Shown one piece after another: positions 12,077 to 14,827 of a DNA stretch of 14,827 bases (position 1 is the stretch's first letter; every line of letters begins with the position of its first letter). Source of the DNA: Eubacteriales bacterium. Lineage in GTDB: Bacteria; Bacillota_A; Clostridia; Christensenellales; Aristaeellaceae. A program made the position numbers and the translations under genes. Below the pieces are notes generated by a model, which was given only the letters and a program-made list of their open reading frames with translations, was not told where the DNA came from and searched no databases. Location of the stretch: positions 1-14,827 of the forward strand of contig JAUMYC010000039.1 of the NCBI GenBank assembly GCA_030528845.1, given 5' to 3'.

Positions 12077-12880
12077 TTATTCGTCTTTTGCCGAACCCGT
12101 CAGCAGCATGCCCATGGTCATTTCCGCCCAGGAATACTGCGTCATATACTCGCCGCGATAGAGGTTGACGGCGGCGGGGTCGCCGCGCAGGAAGGAGTAA
12201 TAATCGCAGTCCACGCGCTCGGTCACCAGGGAGATCTCGTTGCGCGTCTTGCGGATGACGTCGTCCACGCCCGCCATCGCAAGGGTATGCTTCAGGTCGT
12301 GGATCATGCTGCGCAGATTGCTGCGCATGGAGGCGTTGACGGGCTTGTTTTCCCACAGCACGGCCACCAGCTCGCCCATGGTGCAGGAGGAGCCCTGCCG
12401 GTCGGTCAGATAGGCGAGGATCTCCTTGGTCTTGCTGCGCGTGAAGCGCACGGGCTCGTTGCCGACGAAGACCTCGAAATTGCCGAAGCAATGGATGCGC
12501 AGGCGGCGCTCCTCGGGCGCGGCCACGGGATGGCGCAGGTTTTGCAGCTCGCGCAGCACGTCCTGCGCGCCGACGGGCTTGAGCAGATAGCCGCTCGGGT
12601 GCAGGCTGAAGGCCTGCAGGGCATATTCGGAATAGCTGGTCACGAAGATGATATTCGTTTCCGGGCAGATCTCCTTGAGCGCGCGGGCCAGCTGCAGCCC
12701 GGTCATGCCGCGCATTTCGATATCGAGGAAGGCGACGTCGCAGCGCGCGCCCTTGGCGAAGGACAGGGCGTCCTCCGGGCGGCGGAAGGGATGGATCTCC
12801 CCTGAGGGGAGCGCCTCCCGCACGCTGTCGGCGATCTCTTCGAGCGCGAAGGGCTCGTCGTCCACGATCAGTATGTTCAT
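12077..12880 (-). CDS. two-component response regulator, SAPR type (REC plus winged helix)
   Basis: The 267-residue product has an N-terminal receiver domain: acidic pocket Asp7-Asp8, phospho-acceptor Asp53 in F-L-D-I-E-M, Thr81 and Lys101 in the L-K-P motif. From about 127 a SARP-like winged-helix domain follows (L-R-I-H-C-F-G-N-F-E-V-F to about 220), then a short piece (D-Y-Y-S-F-L-R-G-D to L-Y-R-G-E-Y-M to Y-S-W-A-E) that matches the beginning of a BTAD domain. The chain ends soon after, so the BTAD region is much shorter than in full SAPR/SARP proteins. It would activate or repress genes on phosphorylation by the adjacent kinase. ATG 12880 follows AAGGAGGG and overlaps the kinase stop by four bases, a sign of translational coupling. 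Confidence 0.93.
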   Translation of the reverse strand: MNILIVDDEPFALEEIADSVREALPSGEIHPFRRPEDALSFAKGARCDVAFLDIEMRGMTGLQLARALKEICPETNIIFVTSYSEYALQAFSLHPSGYLLKPVGAQDVLRELQNLRHPVAAPEERRLRIHCFGNFEVFVGNEPVRFTRSKTKEILAYLTDRQGSSCTMGELVAVLWENKPVNASMRSNLRSMIHDLKHTLAMAGVDDVIRKTRNEISLVTERVDCDYYSFLRGDPAAVNLYRGEYMTQYSWAEMTMGMLLTGSAKDE

Positions 12881-14661
12881 TTTGCTCCCTCCTTGGGGAT
12901 CCGTATCGTAACTTGGGTGCCCCGGCCGGGCGCGCTTTGGATCTCCAGCGTGCCGCCGACCATGTATTGCAGGCGCTTGCGTGCGTTTTCGATGCCGATG
13001 TGCCTGCGCCCGTCCTGCGGCTTGGCCGAAGGATCGAAGCCCACGCCGTCGTCGTGGATGAGGATCTCAAAGCAGTCGGCGCGCTCGCGCGTGCGCAGAG
13101 AGACGGTGCCGCCGTTGGGCGCCTTGCCCACGCCGTGCTTGACGGCGTTTTCGACGATAGGCTGGATGGACAGCGAGGGCACGCGGAAGTTCGTCGCGGC
13201 GACGTCATATTCGATGCGCAGCTCGCTGCCGAAGCGCAGCTCCTCGAGCGAGAGATAGGTGCGGATGTGGCGCAGCTCCTGCTCAAATTCGATGGGGGAG
13301 CGGCTGTCGAGCGAGTTCAGGTTGCCGCGCAGATAGTCGGCGAAGTTTTTGATGGCATCGCGCGCCTGCGGGCTGTCCTTGCACATATGCCGGATGGCCG
13401 TGAGCGAATTAAAGAGAAAATGCGGCTGGATCTGGCTGAGCATGATGGCGATGCGATGCTCCTCCAGCTCCGTTTCCAGTTCCTTTGCGCGCTTGTAGGC
13501 GCGGATCGAGCCGGGCAGCTTGCCCAGCAGAAAGAGCATCCACAGGCAGAAGAGGGCGAACGCGATGTGCTTTTGCAGAAGCGGGCCTTCCCACCAGCCG
13601 ATATAGCGCGCGCTGAGGTCGACGAGCATGGCGCAGCAGAGCAGCAGATAGGAGCTTAGCTCTGCGCGGCGCAGCGTGCTCTGCTTTTGGCGCAGGCCGC
13701 TCACACAGCAGGCCGCAGCGCAGAGGAAGACGGGCAGCTGCAGCACAGACCAATAAGGCAGGAGGTCGCAGAAGGAAATGCTCGGGCTGAACGCGAGCAG
13801 GATCGCCGCGCAATCGGCCAGCGCGGAGAGGATGAGCAGCGCGCCCATCGCCTTTTTGGCGCGGCCGGATGCGGCGACGGAGATGCAATAGAGCAAAGAA
13901 AAGGCGGAAAACAGCGCGCACAGGCACAGGGCGTTCGTGTTGAAGAGAACGTGATGCGAAAGCAGAGAGATATCCTGCGTGTCGAGCAGGAAGATTCCGC
14001 CGTAGAAGAAGGCGAGGCATGTGGCGGCGAGGGCCTGCCCGGGCAGGGGATAGCGCGCCAGCGCCGCTGTGCAGCAAAGCCCGAGCAGGATCAGCGACGT
14101 GGCCAGCAGCGCGACGCCCATTTGGCGGCTGGCCATGTTTTCCGAGAGCAGAGCCTGATTGATCAGGCTCTTGTCGCCCGCGTAGATCGAGGTGACGAAG
14201 TCCTCAAAGGCGTGGTTTCCGGCGGAGGGGTGCATGTTCTGCAGGTCGATCTCGATCAGATCCTCCGGCGCAATGGTAAGAACCAGGGGGTACCAGACGG
14301 AGCCGCACATGTCCGTTCGCATCTTGTCGTATACGGGCAGGTTGTTGGTGCGCGGTTCGCCGTTGACCCGGAAGGAGAACAGGAGATGATCCAGATACAG
14401 CATCAGTTCCGTTTCCATGGGGGGCAGGGGCAAGAGCAGATGCCCTTTCAGATAGAGGCGCTCTTCCGTGCCGCGCAGCGCCGCCGGGTCCTCCAGCGGC
14501 TGCCAGCTCTGCCCGTCGTAGCTGTAGTCGAAATCATAGGAAGCGGATCGGAGGCTCAGGGAGGAGGATTGGTTGCTCGAGAGCCCCGTGTACACCAGCA
14601 GGGCGAGAGTAACCGCAGCGAGCAGAGCCAAGAGCCCCCTGCGCAGAAATTGTGTCTTCAT
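12877..14661 (-). CDS. sensor histidine kinase, 7TM type with LytS-like kinase core
   Basis: The 594-residue protein has an N-terminal membrane anchor (about 8-27), an extracellular beta-rich sensor (30-175), seven or so membrane helices (180-380), a short coiled linker (388-405) and a His_kinase (PF06580-type) core. The phospho-acceptor is His414 in I-Q-P-H-F-L-F-N-S-L. The ATPase part shows the N box (E-N-A-V-K-H, Asn505), D-D-G-V-G-F-D (537-543) and G-I-E-N-A-R-K-R-L (556-564). Extracellular domain plus seven helices resembles the 7TMR-DISM architecture, in which the outer domain often binds carbohydrate; that is family inference. The signal is unknown. ATG 14661 follows a GGAGG box. It forms an operon with the SAPR regulator, overlapping it by four bases. 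Confidence 0.94.
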   Translation of the reverse strand: MKTQFLRRGLLALLAAVTLALLVYTGLSSNQSSSLSLRSASYDFDYSYDGQSWQPLEDPAALRGTEERLYLKGHLLLPLPPMETELMLYLDHLLFSFRVNGEPRTNNLPVYDKMRTDMCGSVWYPLVLTIAPEDLIEIDLQNMHPSAGNHAFEDFVTSIYAGDKSLINQALLSENMASRQMGVALLATSLILLGLCCTAALARYPLPGQALAATCLAFFYGGIFLLDTQDISLLSHHVLFNTNALCLCALFSAFSLLYCISVAASGRAKKAMGALLILSALADCAAILLAFSPSISFCDLLPYWSVLQLPVFLCAAACCVSGLRQKQSTLRRAELSSYLLLCCAMLVDLSARYIGWWEGPLLQKHIAFALFCLWMLFLLGKLPGSIRAYKRAKELETELEEHRIAIMLSQIQPHFLFNSLTAIRHMCKDSPQARDAIKNFADYLRGNLNSLDSRSPIEFEQELRHIRTYLSLEELRFGSELRIEYDVAATNFRVPSLSIQPIVENAVKHGVGKAPNGGTVSLRTRERADCFEILIHDDGVGFDPSAKPQDGRRHIGIENARKRLQYMVGGTLEIQSAPGRGTQVTIRIPKEGAK

Positions 14662-14736
14662 CGGCCTCCTCCTTTCCGCCGGGCACGACGGCAGATGTTC
14701 TTTCGAGTCGCTCTCTGTTTTTCTATGTTTGTCGGG

Positions 14737-14827
14737 ATCCGCCGCGCGGATTCCTAAACCCTATTATCCCAAGTTTGTCGAAATCCACGCTTTCGCGGGC
14801 TTTCGACCCGGAATCCGCCGCGCGGAT
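14737..14827. repeat. palindromic repeats upstream of the kinase gene
   Basis: ATCCGCCGCGCGGAT occurs at 14737-14751 and again at 14813-14827, 76 bases apart; each copy is a 6-bp hairpin with a CGC loop. Between them GTCGAAA (14777-14783) pairs with TTTCGAC (14801-14807). TTTGTCG-x2-ATCC also recurs (14728 and 14774 regions). The array reaches the window edge and may continue. Confidence 0.55.

Noticed and set aside
11997..13286. 429-codon minus-strand frame over the regulator and kinase end
   Set aside because: It is a shifted frame across two genes with clear domains; the translation is low-complexity and Arg/Ala-rich.

Overview
The window is high-GC, gene-dense bacterial DNA with strong AGGAGG-type ribosome binding sites, signal-peptide proteins, rho-independent terminators ending in T runs and a SAPR-type two-component system. 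Together these point to a gut-associated, GC-rich member of the Clostridia (Firmicutes). This is an inference from style and protein families; no rRNA or marker gene is present. I count 11 well-supported genes, one of them cut by the left edge, plus one doubtful 17-codon ORF.

Left block (1-2482, minus strand): a three-gene operon encoding a SAM-methyltransferase-fold protein, a multi-pass membrane protein resembling a CPBP/Abi protease that has lost its catalytic residues, and a zinc-ribbon protein with a C-terminal membrane helix that runs off the edge. Its promoter is interleaved with that of the divergent GH32 fructosidase gene (2614-3972, plus). A strong terminator lies between GH32 and a convergent secreted triple-SH3b protein (4053-4796, minus).

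Centre (4797-7768): a gene-poor stretch of about 470 bases holds an inverted repeat placed before a strong ribosome binding site and the 17-codon ORF, a compact MITE-like element made of five hairpins, and the terminator of the next gene. That gene encodes a cytosolic alpha-xylosidase of the YicI type (GH31) whose catalytic residues fall at the same positions as in E. coli YicI. It is divergent from a metallo-beta-lactamase-fold hydrolase (7769-8557). The two sigma-A-type promoters face away from each other, and a perfect palindrome overlaps the -35 box of the hydrolase promoter.

Right-centre (8558-11103): two secreted proteins on the plus strand are each built from internal repeats, two chagasin-like domains and three lipocalin-like domains respectively. 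Tandem hairpins ending in a terminator separate them, with little room for a second promoter. A convergent four-helix membrane protein follows.

Right block (11350-14661, minus): a 7TM sensor histidine kinase and a SAPR-type response regulator overlap by four bases, followed by an AT-richer small methyltransferase that may be acquired. Palindromic repeats lie upstream of the kinase at the right edge.

The window reads as accessory carbohydrate use (fructan or sucrose, xyloglucan-type xylosides), cell-surface proteins and signalling. I do not see a defence system, prophage, CRISPR array or secondary-metabolite cluster. The less expected signals are the inactive protease-like operon, the repeat-built secreted pair and the structured repeats.
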